DNA of 64,000 nt from a bacterium. Lineage in GTDB: Bacteria > Actinomycetota > Acidimicrobiia > Acidimicrobiales > Bin134. A program made the position numbers and the translations under genes. Shown here one piece after another: positions 49,341 through 58,338 of the stretch. Every line of letters starts with the position of its first letter. The first letter of the stretch is position 1. Under the pieces are notes generated by a model that saw nothing but the letters and a program-made list of their open reading frames with translations, searched no databases and was not told the origin of the DNA. Location of the stretch: contig JAPOTT010000005.1 in NCBI GenBank assembly GCA_026709025.1, positions 1 to 64,000 on the forward strand, written 5' to 3'.

Positions 49341-50492
49341 TTACTCTTGTCGAGTCGCCATCTCAGCTTGAGATCGTAAAGCGTGATGCAAAAAACGCAC
49401 TCGCCCTTTTGAAGAAATGCTAATAGCTCCGGCCGCTATCAATCGCCTACGATAGGTACGCGCATACTGAACAGAACGCCCTAACCTTATTGCAATATCA
49501 GTCAAACACGAGTCGGGTTCATCAGCGAGCATCTCAATCAAAAAACGCCTGTCCATTGGTGACAATCGATTCCAAATGGGGCCAGCAATCTGATCAACCA
49601 TAATCATCTCCGCCTCCATCGCTCCCGCCTGCACGTTGGAGAGGCTAATGGGATCACTAAGATTTTCACGCATCTGCCAAGCTTGAAATCCGACTAGCTG
49701 AATCATGTACGGATAGCCAAGCGTAAGCGCAACTGCCTCAGCAATAGCATCGTTGTCTATGGTGCTACCAGCATCTAGGATGGGTTGCTGTAGGGCCATT
49801 CTGGTTTCGTCTTCATCCAAAAACCCGAGCCAGGCGCGGGCACAGCGTTGAAGAAACGTCATGCGGGAATCAGCTAGATGTGTGTCCGCAATGAGCGGCA
49901 AGGCAGCCGCAACAAATGCTATCGGCCTCTGTTGGCGCCGAGTAACAATCTGCACAGCAGATGCCACGTTGCGTACATCGTCTCGGTCGACATCATGCAA
50001 CTCATCCACAGTTAATAACAGTCCTCCACCTCTCTGGGCCAAAAGTTCTCCGAGTTCTTCTAAGACAGCCAACAGGCTAGAGGACTGCTTAGGCCCCTGC
50101 AGGCTCGCATCGAGTGACACACCAACACCCATCATGTGTACCGAGCTCACTCGAGTACTCCCTCGTCGTGCCTTCAGCCGAGCAATACAACGCTTCGCCT
50201 CACTGACTATCCGCTCAGACAACGACTCTGCCGACGCAGACGCTGTAATAAACATCCAACCTCGCTCAGCAACTTGGGCTTCGAGAACATTCAGCAGCGC
50301 TGTCTTGCCCGTACCCCGATTGCCAGTAAGAAGCAGCGTATAATCTGGGTGGGTAGGCCCGGTGTCCAGCGCATCAAAAAACCGCTTCAATACTTGGTTA
50401 CGACCAGCAAGCATCGGAGGGGTGCTCCCAAACGTTGGCGAAAACGGATTCTGGGTGTGAACACCATCCATAGAATCAATCTTATCGCCCAT
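49341..50492 (-). CDS. Orc1/Cdc6-like AAA ATPase with C-terminal winged helix
   Basis: 383 aa. The P-loop is LTGNRGTGKTALLN, Walker B is GLLLTVDELHDVD, and AFVAAALPLI is a sensor-1-like strand. The last 80 residues form a helix-turn-helix (CLTDIAIRLGRSVQYARTYRRRLIAAG). Such proteins are related to AAA_16/AAA_ATPase signal or DNA-binding proteins. It is operonic with the DapF-like gene. Function unknown. Confidence 0.75.
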   Translation of the reverse strand: MGDKIDSMDGVHTQNPFSPTFGSTPPMLAGRNQVLKRFFDALDTGPTHPDYTLLLTGNRGTGKTALLNVLEAQVAERGWMFITASASAESLSERIVSEAKRCIARLKARRGSTRVSSVHMMGVGVSLDASLQGPKQSSSLLAVLEELGELLAQRGGGLLLTVDELHDVDRDDVRNVASAVQIVTRRQQRPIAFVAAALPLIADTHLADSRMTFLQRCARAWLGFLDEDETRMALQQPILDAGSTIDNDAIAEAVALTLGYPYMIQLVGFQAWQMRENLSDPISLSNVQAGAMEAEMIMVDQIAGPIWNRLSPMDRRFLIEMLADEPDSCLTDIAIRLGRSVQYARTYRRRLIAAGAISISSKGRVRFLHHALRSQAEMATRQE

Positions 50493-50499
50493 TTGCGTC

Positions 50500-50552
50500 T
50501 TTTCGTTTTTATGCGTTTATTTGTTTCTTTTCGTTTTTTCGTTTTTATGCGT
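50500..50552. repeat. 17-bp direct repeat upstream of the AAA ATPase
   Basis: TTTTCGTTTTTATGCGT occurs at 50500-50516 and 50536-50552, with a T-rich spacer (A-rich on the minus strand). It lies in the divergent spacer close to the ATPase start, so it may be an A-rich promoter or protein-binding site. Confidence 0.75.
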
Positions 50553-50576
50553 CTTGAGCTGCGGATAGCTCAAGAC
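50551..50576. promoter_or_regulatory. Perfect 10-bp-arm palindrome upstream of the ATPase and S9 peptidase genes
   Basis: GTCTTGAGCT and AGCTCAAGAC enclose GCGGAT. In neither direction is it followed by a T-run, so it is better read as an operator or 5'-leader stem than as a terminator. Confidence 0.5.
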
Positions 50577-50599
50577 ACAATCTCCACTAGAGTTATAGG

Positions 50600-52750
50600 G
50601 TGTTATCTGTAGGCTCTGCAACAACCGCCTTTCCCCGTCAGCATGCTCGCACAAAGGGGTTTACCCTGGGTGTGCCGCGCAGCTTTACGGTGTCTGAGGA
50701 TGGACGCTGGGTGGCCTTCTTGCGGAGCAACTCTGGCACCGATCCAATTAACCGTCTGTGGGTTTTGGACACCAGCACCGGTAAGGAAACACTGCTAGCC
50801 AACCCAACCGAACTGCTGGCCAACTCAAGCGAAGCCAACCTGCCTGCCGCAGAGCAGGCCCGGCGGGAGCGGGCCCGTGAGGCAGCTGGCGGCATCGTGG
50901 CTTATGCAGGCACACCCAACCTAGACAAAATCGCCTTCTGTTTGGATGGCACAGTACACATAGCCCAGCACCACAACGGGGCCAAACCACCTGAAGTAAC
51001 CATCATGGCCGACACGCTAGGAGCCTTTGATCCCCGCCCCTCTCCCGATGGCACACACTTGGCTTACCTGCAAGGTGCAAGCCTCATTGTGATAGAAGCC
51101 AAAGCCAATGGCCAAGAGCGCCTGAGGATTACTGACAACAGCCCAACCGTTAGCTGGGGTGCAGCCGAGTTCATTGCCGCAGAGGAGATGGGCCGCAGCC
51201 GGGGGTTTTGGTGGTCGCCTAACAGCGCGTACCTGCTGGCAGCTCGGGTAGATACATCTCAAGTACCTACTTGGCACATTGCTTATCCTGCCACCCCCGA
51301 AAAACAACCTCTGGCGGTGAGCTACCCTGCAGCTGGCACTACCAATGCCACTGTGTGGTTGGCCATCTTTGGCTTAGATGGCAGCCGCACAGATATTGCT
51401 TGGGATCATCGCAACTACGAGTACTTAGCCCGAGCTAGCTGGGCACCTCGCCAACGTCCAACCATTGCCGTGCAGTCTCGTAACCAACGCACGGTGGTGA
51501 TTTTGGAGGTAGATCCCACAACAGGAGCTACCCAAGAAATAGCCACGCTGCAAAACAGCAACTGGGTTGAGCTGGTGGGTGGCAGCCCGGCGTGGATGGG
51601 CGAACAGCTTGTTACCGTGCAAGACACAGCTACTGCCCGCAGCCTCTTTGTGCAAAACAAACAGGCCACACCCGACAACTTGCAGGTACGCAGCGTTATA
51701 GCAGCTAACTCGCAGCGAGTGGTTTTCTGTGCATCTGAAGATCCCAAGCAAACCCACGTGTGGCAGCTGTCGGCTGACGGCGCCCTAGAACAGCTCACAT
51801 CCACTCCCGGAGTACACACAGCCGCAGCCAGTACACAAACCACCGTGCTGACCCGCGCCGCCGTACCAGACCAAGCAGCTCAAGAGAGCCACAACCAAGA
51901 GAACTCAGAGAACATCGTAAACGTGTATACCCCCACCGGTGGGTTTTCAATCGCATCCAACGCCGCTACTCCGCTGCTAAGGCCAAGGCCCCAATTTGTC
52001 ACAGTGGGCAACCGTGAACTGCAAACCGCGGTGCTGTATCCAGCGCAAGACACAGCATCCGCAACACACCCGTTGCCAGTGCTGTGTGACCCGTATGCAG
52101 GCCCACACGCTCAGCGTGTTGTGCATACCCGATCTTCATATCTGGTTTCTCAATGGTTCGCCAACCAAGGATTTGCTGTTGTCATCACAGATGGCCGCGG
52201 CACACCGGCACGAGGCCCAGCATGGGAACAAGCAGTAGCAGGCAACCTGGCCACACCCGTGCTTGAAGATCAGATAGCTGCCCTAGATGCCCTAGCCGAC
52301 CAACACCCCCGCCTAGACCTTGAAAGGGTGGCCATCCGGGGATGGTCTTTTGGGGGCTATCTAGCGGCACTAGCGGTGCTGGCTCGCCCAGATCGCTTTG
52401 CCTGTGCCATAGCTGGAGCACCGGTGACCAACTGGGGGTTGTACGACACCCACTACACCGAGCGCTACTTGGGCCACCCCGAGGACAATCCCCAAGCATA
52501 CCGTGCAACCAACCTCTGCGAGATGGCTCCCACGCTGAGGCGGCCATTACTGTTAATATGCGGCTTAGCAGACGACAACGTGTTCGCAGCCCACACGCTG
52601 CAACTCTCTAAGGCGCTGTTTGAATCAGGAAGACCACATCAGGTTTTGCCCCTGCCCGATGTCACCCATATCACTCCACAAGAACAGGTAGCCGAAAACC
52701 TCTTGCTGGCACAACGCAACTTTCTCTTTAACAGCATGGGTATCAGTTAA
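50600..52750 (+). CDS. S9 prolyl-oligopeptidase/DPP-IV-like serine peptidase
   Basis: 716 aa from a GTG at 50600. The N-terminal half is a DPP-IV-type beta-propeller (FTVSEDGRWVAFLRS, DPRPSPDGTHLAYL, FWWSPNSAYLLAARVD). The C-terminal alpha/beta hydrolase has the nucleophile in IRGWSFGGYLAAL (Ser about 583), Asp in CGLADDNV (about 655) and His in DVTHITPQ (about 689). There is no signal peptide, so it is probably cytoplasmic. It may degrade peptides imported by the system at 15-25 kb, though no direct link is seen. Confidence 0.9.
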   Translation: MLSVGSATTAFPRQHARTKGFTLGVPRSFTVSEDGRWVAFLRSNSGTDPINRLWVLDTSTGKETLLANPTELLANSSEANLPAAEQARRERAREAAGGIVAYAGTPNLDKIAFCLDGTVHIAQHHNGAKPPEVTIMADTLGAFDPRPSPDGTHLAYLQGASLIVIEAKANGQERLRITDNSPTVSWGAAEFIAAEEMGRSRGFWWSPNSAYLLAARVDTSQVPTWHIAYPATPEKQPLAVSYPAAGTTNATVWLAIFGLDGSRTDIAWDHRNYEYLARASWAPRQRPTIAVQSRNQRTVVILEVDPTTGATQEIATLQNSNWVELVGGSPAWMGEQLVTVQDTATARSLFVQNKQATPDNLQVRSVIAANSQRVVFCASEDPKQTHVWQLSADGALEQLTSTPGVHTAAASTQTTVLTRAAVPDQAAQESHNQENSENIVNVYTPTGGFSIASNAATPLLRPRPQFVTVGNRELQTAVLYPAQDTASATHPLPVLCDPYAGPHAQRVVHTRSSYLVSQWFANQGFAVVITDGRGTPARGPAWEQAVAGNLATPVLEDQIAALDALADQHPRLDLERVAIRGWSFGGYLAALAVLARPDRFACAIAGAPVTNWGLYDTHYTERYLGHPEDNPQAYRATNLCEMAPTLRRPLLLICGLADDNVFAAHTLQLSKALFESGRPHQVLPLPDVTHITPQEQVAENLLLAQRNFLFNSMGIS

Positions 52751-52823
52751 TGGGCATCAAGGCTTATGTGTGTCGCATGTATTCGGTTCGCCCAAAACAA
52801 CATAGTGAGAGCAAGATAACAAG

Positions 52824-54083
52824 ATGACACAACCCACAAAACCACTAGCTGGCATGCGGGTGCTAGAAGGCTCGGCATTTGTGGCCTGTCCATCGGGAGG
52901 CATGACCTTGGCGCAGTTGGGCGCTGATGTGATTCGTTTTGATGCCATCGGTGGCGGGATCGACTATAAACGCTGGCCCCTCACCCCCGAAGGCCATTCG
53001 CTGTATTGGCAAGGTCTCAACAAGGCCAAGCGCTCAATTCAAGTGAACCTACGCTCACCTGGGGGCCAAGAAATCATCACTCAGCTAGCTACCGCCCCTG
53101 GGCCTGATGCTGGCATCTTTATCACCAACTTTCCAACCGTTGGTTGGCTTTCTTATGAGGCCCTAAGCCAACACCGCAAAGACCTAATCATGGTGGCAAT
53201 TACCGGCAACCACGATGGAACCACTGCCGTGGACTACACCGTGAACTGCGCCATGGGCTACCCCTGGCTTACCGGCAACGAAGGCACGGTTAACCATGTG
53301 CTCCCCGCATGGGATGTGATCTGCGGACAAACCACAGCTTTGGGCGTGCTAGCAGCCGAACGACAGCGGGCTCGCAGCGGCGATGGCACTGCGGTGAGCT
53401 TGGCTCTATCAGATGTTGCCCTAGCCACGGTATCTATGCTGGGCCACGTAGCCGAAGCAGAGCTGCTAGGCACCCAGCGACCCCGCATCGGCAACGATCT
53501 GTACGGTGCATTTGGCAAAGACTTTGAGCTAACAGACGGCAGCCGCATTCAGATAGTGGCGGTGAGCGCTAGGCAGTGGCAATCCATCGTGGCAGCCTGT
53601 GAGATCCAAGAAGAAGTAGCTGCCCTAGAAGCAGAAACCGGGTTGAACTTCACCCGATCCGATGGCGACCGCTACCAAGCCAGAGCTGAGCTTAACGGTC
53701 TCGTGGCTAGCTGGTGTGCGCGCCGCACGCTAACTGAGGCACAACAGGCACTAGATGCCCAAGGTGTGTGCTGGGGACGCTATCAATCTATGCTAGATAT
53801 GGTTGCGAACGATCCCCGCTGCTCTGTGGCTAACCCGCTGTTTAGCCAACAAGAACATCCCCTAACGGGCCGGTACCTAACGCCCGGGTCACCTCTGCGC
53901 TTTGCTCAAAACCCCAGTACTCAGAACCTCAGTGCTGACCACCCCAGCAACCTCAACCCCACAGATACCCTTGTGGGCTCAGCACCGAGCCTCGGACAGC
54001 ACACCGATGAAGTGCTTGAAGAAGTGCTAGGGCTTTCGGCCACTGAGATAGGGCGGCTGCATGATGCGGGCACGGTGGCCTAA
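52824..54083 (+). CDS. Family III CoA-transferase, 2-methylfumaryl-CoA isomerase-like
   Basis: 419 aa of the CaiB/BaiF family. LEGSAFVACPSGGMTLAQLGADVIRFD and the catalytic Asp region LPAWDVICGQ are present. VEGSAFVA..GGMTLAQLGADVIRFD, GGGIDYKRWPLT, LNKAKRSI, LYGAFGKDFEL and the C-terminal LGQHTDEVLEEVLGLSATEIGRLHD closely match what I remember of Mct from the 3-hydroxypropionate bicycle. Partner bicycle genes (mcl, mch, meh) are not nearby. A generic CoA-transferase is the alternative. Confidence 0.78.
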   Translation: MTQPTKPLAGMRVLEGSAFVACPSGGMTLAQLGADVIRFDAIGGGIDYKRWPLTPEGHSLYWQGLNKAKRSIQVNLRSPGGQEIITQLATAPGPDAGIFITNFPTVGWLSYEALSQHRKDLIMVAITGNHDGTTAVDYTVNCAMGYPWLTGNEGTVNHVLPAWDVICGQTTALGVLAAERQRARSGDGTAVSLALSDVALATVSMLGHVAEAELLGTQRPRIGNDLYGAFGKDFELTDGSRIQIVAVSARQWQSIVAACEIQEEVAALEAETGLNFTRSDGDRYQARAELNGLVASWCARRTLTEAQQALDAQGVCWGRYQSMLDMVANDPRCSVANPLFSQQEHPLTGRYLTPGSPLRFAQNPSTQNLSADHPSNLNPTDTLVGSAPSLGQHTDEVLEEVLGLSATEIGRLHDAGTVA

Positions 54084-54209
54084 ACCCAAAAAGTTGCCCA
54101 ACAAGGTAAGACTTGCGCTAATTTACCCATCAGCCTTGCATCAGTGGTTATAATATGTCGTACACATTGGCGCATCAGCCCACAACGCAGGTTAAAGGAG
54201 ACAACACCA

Positions 54210-54713
54210 ATGAAAAGATCGAAGGTAATCTTCATCGCGGCAGCTTTAGCTCTTGTGAGCTTCTTGTCTGTTGGCACAGCTTCGGCTCAAGGCCAATCGG
54301 CTACTGCCAACCCCAGCACAGTTCCTGAGCCGGGCACTTACGACATCACCGTGACGGCGGAGGGCTTTACGCTTCCGTCCGTGAACTTCGCAATCTGTAG
54401 CACAGGTGACGTTAGCAATATCAGCGACGGACTACCATCCATGATGCAGTACTGCGGAGGTCTTGGCGAGGCTGTGGAACTAGATGGGGGTTCCTACACC
54501 ACCACAGAGTCTGTGGAGGTAACAGATGCTGGTGTGACCTTCATGTTCTTTGAACTCGCCGCAGGTGGCGAGAGCACTAACGTCTCCGTGAACATTGGCG
54601 AACTGGCCGATACGGGGGTAAACACCTCTTTGTTGGTTGTGATTGGGCTAAGCATTGCTCTAGCTGGTGTGATGCTGTTTGGTCTCAGCCGTCGCCTCCG
54701 CAGCGTGCAATAA
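54210..54713 (+). CDS. Secreted surface protein with LADTG anchor
   Basis: 167 aa from the ATG at 54210 with AAAGGAG upstream. It has a signal peptide (ending ASAQG), then a beta-rich domain with PEPGTYDITVTAEGF and two Cys. The C-terminus reads LADTGVNTS, a 20-residue hydrophobic helix, and RRLRSVQ. This has the order of a sortase signal with Ala in place of the usual Pro. A paralogue follows 231 bp downstream. Confidence 0.75.
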   Translation: MKRSKVIFIAAALALVSFLSVGTASAQGQSATANPSTVPEPGTYDITVTAEGFTLPSVNFAICSTGDVSNISDGLPSMMQYCGGLGEAVELDGGSYTTTESVEVTDAGVTFMFFELAAGGESTNVSVNIGELADTGVNTSLLVVIGLSIALAGVMLFGLSRRLRSVQ

Positions 54714-54753
54714 TCCCCTTGAGCTAACACAACAAAACAACAATCTAAACACT

Positions 54754-54784
54754 CGATGGCCCGGGCCTTAGGCTCGGGCCATCG
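54754..54784 (+). terminator. Intrinsic-type terminator hairpin after first LADTG gene
   Basis: A 14-bp stem (CGATGGCCCGGGCC / GGCTCGGGCCATCG, one G-U) closes a TTA loop. A short TTGTT follows. The equivalent hairpin after the paralogue shares most bases. Confidence 0.75.
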
Positions 54785-54944
54785 GTTGTTAATGCATGCT
54801 GTTAGTGCTTGCGGGCGGTGGCAACAAAAACACTTAGCAAAAAAGTTTGCGAATAATGCGCACAAGCTAAAACACGCGCTAAGGTAGGGCAATCCATTGG
54901 AGTAGGTGCCGCACTGATGTAAGCGTGGCATAAGGAGCAACAGC

Positions 54945-55736
54945 ATGAAAAAGTCCAAGTTTGTGTTCATCGCGTTGGCGTTGGCTCTTGTGACATGGGT
55001 GGGGGCTAGCGCCGCATCAGCACAAGACGGGCCTTCTATAACGCTAAACCCTTCTAGCATTGCCGAGGCGGGCGAGGCTACGGTTACGGTTACCGGATCT
55101 GGGTGGTCTATATCGGGGGGATTCCTCGGTACCTGTAGCATCCCTGAAGATGTAAACGCTGCCAACCTAGATGATTCAGCCCGGGCCGAACACTGCGCGT
55201 TAGCAGGTGGAAACTTGGATATAACGGTATTCACGGCCAATGCCTTCGGGATCTCCGATGGCTCCTTTGAAAGAGAAATCACCGTTGATGTTCCAGCCCA
55301 AGGCGTTTTCCTGGTGGTAGGTGACGCAGCACAAACTGAACAAGCAATCGCATGGCTCTCAGTAGGCGCTGCCGAAGAGACAACCGATGATGCCGCTGCC
55401 ACCGAGACGACCGATGATGCCGAAGCCGAAGAAATGGCTGAAGACATGGACGAAGCGGACGACAGCACGGAAGATGCAACATCTGATGAGGCAGGCTCCG
55501 AGGAAATGGCTGAGGAGATGAACGACGACATGGAAGCCGAAGAAATGGCTGAAGACATGGACGAGATGGGCGACGGCACAAGCGACAGTATGTCTGAAGA
55601 AATGGCCGAAGACATGGATGACGACCTCGCCGATACCGGTGTTAACACCTCAATGCTAGCCATCATAGGCTTAGCCATTGCCCTAGCTGGTGTGCTGGTG
55701 TTCGGCTTCAGCCGCCGCCTCCGCAGCCTGCAATAA
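54945..55736 (+). CDS. Secreted surface protein with acidic repeats and LADTG anchor
   Basis: 263 aa, AAGGAG upstream of the ATG. A signal peptide ends ASAQD, followed by SITLNPSSIAEAGEATVTVTGSGW, a beta domain like that of the preceding paralogue. Then comes about 75 residues of Glu/Asp/Met-rich repeats (E-E-M-A-E-D-M-D), then LADTGVNTS, a membrane helix and RRLRSLQ. The acidic part may bind cations or space the domain from the wall. Confidence 0.78.
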   Translation: MKKSKFVFIALALALVTWVGASAASAQDGPSITLNPSSIAEAGEATVTVTGSGWSISGGFLGTCSIPEDVNAANLDDSARAEHCALAGGNLDITVFTANAFGISDGSFEREITVDVPAQGVFLVVGDAAQTEQAIAWLSVGAAEETTDDAAATETTDDAEAEEMAEDMDEADDSTEDATSDEAGSEEMAEEMNDDMEAEEMAEDMDEMGDGTSDSMSEEMAEDMDDDLADTGVNTSMLAIIGLAIALAGVLVFGFSRRLRSLQ

Positions 55737-55780
55737 CCACCTCTGCTAAGATCTACAGCAGATCTACAAATCTGAACACT

Positions 55781-55811
55781 CGGTGGCTCGGGCCTCAGGC
55801 TCGGGCCACCG
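55781..55811 (+). terminator. Intrinsic-type terminator hairpin after second LADTG gene
   Basis: A 14-bp stem (CGGTGGCTCGGGCC / GGCTCGGGCCACCG, with two G-T wobbles) and a TCA loop, then GTCGTTAAC. It may also serve the convergent stress-protein gene. Confidence 0.75.
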
Positions 55812-55814
55812 GTC

Positions 55815-55842
55815 GTTAACGCCCTCGAGTTAAAGCCCTCTA
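55815..55842. repeat. Degenerate 14-bp tandem duplication across the stress-protein stop
   Basis: GTTAACGCCCTCGA and GTTAAAGCCCTCTA (12 of 14 identical) abut. The second contains the TAG stop (55840-55842, minus strand). Confidence 0.6.
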
Positions 55843-56316
55843 GGTGGGCAGGTCAGGGCGGACAATCACTACAGGGCAACTGCCGTGCTGAGCGATTTGT
55901 TGGCTCACTGAACCCAGCAGCAAACCCCGAAAGCCACCTCTACCTCTAGAGCCCACCACTAGCATCGCAGCATCCACCGATTCCGCAATAAGGGTGTCGG
56001 CAGCGCGGCCTCTAATCATTCGGCGCCTTATCTCCACACCCTCAGAATCCACCTCGGCAAGCACGGTATCAATTACGTTGTCCTGCATCTGCTTCACCTC
56101 GGCTTCAAGATCTATGGGATCAAGGGGCAGATAGTTGAAATCAGGCGAGGAAGGAACATAGGTGGTTGTGTAGGCCGTAACCACATCCACAAAAGCACCG
56201 CGATGGCGAGCCTCCTTGAGCGCCCAGCGCAAAGCTGCCCGAGCACCGCCAGAACCCTCTACACCAACCACAATCCGGTTCTCCGGCTCACCTGCCGCTT
56301 GCCTAGCCATTGCCAC
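55840..56316 (-). CDS. Universal stress protein (UspA family)
   Basis: 158-aa single USP domain. VVGVEGSGGARAALRWALKEA at the N-terminus and the ATP-binding loop VVGSRGRGGFRGLLLGSVSQQIAQHGSCPVVIV at the C-terminus are typical. It lies 45 bp downstream of the MarP-like protease gene. Confidence 0.9.
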   Translation of the reverse strand: MAMARQAAGEPENRIVVGVEGSGGARAALRWALKEARHRGAFVDVVTAYTTTYVPSSPDFNYLPLDPIDLEAEVKQMQDNVIDTVLAEVDSEGVEIRRRMIRGRAADTLIAESVDAAMLVVGSRGRGGFRGLLLGSVSQQIAQHGSCPVVIVRPDLPT

Positions 56317-56360
56317 AGTGTAGCCACTTGATGCTCACTGTGTGTCTACTTACAGGTGTG

Positions 56361-57098
56361 CTACCTCACGCGACAAGGTGGAGTGGACAGTGGCTCGTGT
56401 TCTACCTCAGCCAAAAAGGCAGCAATCTCTGCTGCTTCTAGGGCGTACCCTTCGTTGCTTTGTCCGCTAACTAGCGCAAAGAACATTCCCATTAACTCCC
56501 CGGCGGAGTTCACCAACCCGGCTCCCGAGTCTCCTGCAGCCAACTCCGAACGGATTTCTAATAAGCTACGACCCTCAATTTCAGCGTCATAAATATCCCG
56601 ACCGGTATCCCACACCCGGCGCGTGGTGTGAAAGGGCACAAAGCGCAGCCCAGTATCGGGAATGTCTGGGTCAAACACAACAACATCACCATCAAGTTCT
56701 ACTGATGCGGTACTGGCCAACTTCACCGGCATAACGCCTAAGTTTGGTACCGCAATGGCTGCTACATCTCTGCCCGGGTCAAACCCCACAAGCATGCCGG
56801 TGGTGCTATCACCATCAACGGTTTTAATGGTGATGGTGTCTACCCCGGCCACAACGTGGGCATTGGTAATCACTAGCGATGGCTGCACAACCACACCATC
56901 ACCCTCAGAGAACTGTCCACAGGCCGTACCTGAAACATGCACTGTGGCGTGTGTTATCGCATCACGCTCAGCTAAAGCAGGGCGCAACGGAGCTTGCAGT
57001 GCCCATGTGAGCGTCCATCCCCCCAACAAACCCAACAGAATCAGCCGCACCACCCAACGCCGCCACCTTTTTAGCTGTACCAAGCATTTCCTCAACAC
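56361..57098 (-). CDS. MarP-like S1 membrane serine protease
   Basis: 245 aa. A membrane helix (about 15-35) is followed by a chymotrypsin-like domain. VSGTACGQFSEGDGVVVQPSLVITNAHVVAG (His81), FDPGRDVAAIAV (Asp111) and LAAGDSGAGLVN (Ser191) give the triad. The block order matches the actinobacterial periplasmic protease MarP, but the usual four-helix CvpA part is missing. Confidence 0.82.
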   Translation of the reverse strand: MLRKCLVQLKRWRRWVVRLILLGLLGGWTLTWALQAPLRPALAERDAITHATVHVSGTACGQFSEGDGVVVQPSLVITNAHVVAGVDTITIKTVDGDSTTGMLVGFDPGRDVAAIAVPNLGVMPVKLASTASVELDGDVVVFDPDIPDTGLRFVPFHTTRRVWDTGRDIYDAEIEGRSLLEIRSELAAGDSGAGLVNSAGELMGMFFALVSGQSNEGYALEAAEIAAFLAEVEHEPLSTPPCRVR

Positions 57099-57139
57099 GC
57101 AGAAACTAACCCATCTTGCACACTAGTGGATTTTTACCG

Positions 57140-58300
57140 TTAGGTGTAACGATCGCGTAGCTTGCGAGCGATAACCATCTTTTGTATTTCGCTGGTGCCC
57201 TCGCCGATAATCATCAAGGGAGTGTCGCGGAAGTAACGCTCTACCGGATACTCCTGGGTATAACCGTTGCCACCATGAATTCGCAACGAATCGGAGGCGA
57301 TCTCAAAGGCAATCTCAGATGCAAACAGCTTGGCCATGCCAGCTTCCAAATCGATGCGCTCACCTGAATCAAAGCGGCGGGCGGCATCATAGGTCATCAG
57401 GCGAGCCGCATGCAGCTTTGTGGCCATCTCGGCCAGCTTAAAGCTGATAGCTTGGTGCTCAAAGATTGGTTTGCCGAAGGTTTCGCGCTCTTGGGAGTAA
57501 GCCATTGCCGCATCAAAGGCAGCTTGGGCCACACCCACAGCACGCGCCGCGATGTTGATACGCCCTAACTCTAAAGCAGACAAAGCATAGCTAAGCCCGT
57601 GACCCATGCCCTGTGGCCCGCCAAGCAGATTGGCAGCAGGCACACGGTAATCGGCGTAGGCCATCTCCACGGTTTCCACGCCCTTGTAGCCCAACTTGGG
57701 GATGGTACGAGAAACGGTTAAGCCGTCTGAGCCCATGCCAGGCTCCTTTTCCACAATGAAGCAGGTAATCCGATCATCTGGGGTGCGAGCCAACAGCATC
57801 ACTAACTGAGCGCGCATGCCGTTGGTTACCCACATCTTGGTGCCGTTGATTACCCATTCGTCACCATCTGGCACTGCCCGACAACGAATGCTGCGGGTGT
57901 CACTGCCAGCATCAGGTTCTGAAAGCGAAAAGGCAGCGCGCACCGACCCGTCGCACATGGTGGGCAACAGCCGCTCTTGTTGCTCAGCAGTGCCGTAGCG
58001 GTGAATCATGGTGGCAGCAATCTTGTGGGTGTTCAAAATGCCAGCCAAAGACATCCACCCCCGCGCCAACTCCTCCACGATGCGGGCGTAAGTGGTTACA
58101 TCTAAACCCAGCCCACCGTATTGTTCGGGGATGGTGGCCCCGAACAGCCCAAACTCGCACATTTGGGCAAACATCTCCTGCGGGAACTCATCGGCGTGTT
58201 CCAAATCAGAGGCGTTGGGGATTACCTCGCGCTCCACCCAAGTGCGGATGGCACCAACTAGCTCCTCGGATAGTTCAGAGTCGGTTACAGTAACGGTCAT
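57140..58300 (-). CDS. Acyl-CoA dehydrogenase
   Basis: 386-aa FAD enzyme of beta-oxidation or amino-acid catabolism. FSLSEPDAGSDTRSIRC and WVTNGM contact FAD, and the C-terminus has IHGGNGYTQEYPVERYFRDTPLMIIGEGTSEIQKMVIARKL. Glu of IGEGT is the usual base. Chain-length preference cannot be read from sequence. 38 bp before the SCP2-like gene. Confidence 0.92.
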   Translation of the reverse strand: MTVTVTDSELSEELVGAIRTWVEREVIPNASDLEHADEFPQEMFAQMCEFGLFGATIPEQYGGLGLDVTTYARIVEELARGWMSLAGILNTHKIAATMIHRYGTAEQQERLLPTMCDGSVRAAFSLSEPDAGSDTRSIRCRAVPDGDEWVINGTKMWVTNGMRAQLVMLLARTPDDRITCFIVEKEPGMGSDGLTVSRTIPKLGYKGVETVEMAYADYRVPAANLLGGPQGMGHGLSYALSALELGRINIAARAVGVAQAAFDAAMAYSQERETFGKPIFEHQAISFKLAEMATKLHAARLMTYDAARRFDSGERIDLEAGMAKLFASEIAFEIASDSLRIHGGNGYTQEYPVERYFRDTPLMIIGEGTSEIQKMVIARKLRDRYT

Positions 58301-58338
58301 AGAACAACGATAGACCTTAGTTAATCACCAAACGCTAA

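Noticed and set aside
50551..50576. Rho-independent terminator
   Set aside because: The stem is perfect but lies between two divergent gene starts and lacks a T-run in both directions.
54116..54160. Sigma70-type promoter with TATAAT at 54149-54154
   Set aside because: A good -10 hexamer is present, but no -35 hexamer lies at 16-18 bp; TTGCAT is only 7 bp away. I do not list it.
54494..55678. 394-codon minus-strand ORF rich in Ser and Met
   Set aside because: It runs antisense through two convincing secreted proteins and their terminator. Its Ser repeats are the mirror of Glu/Asp/Met codons.
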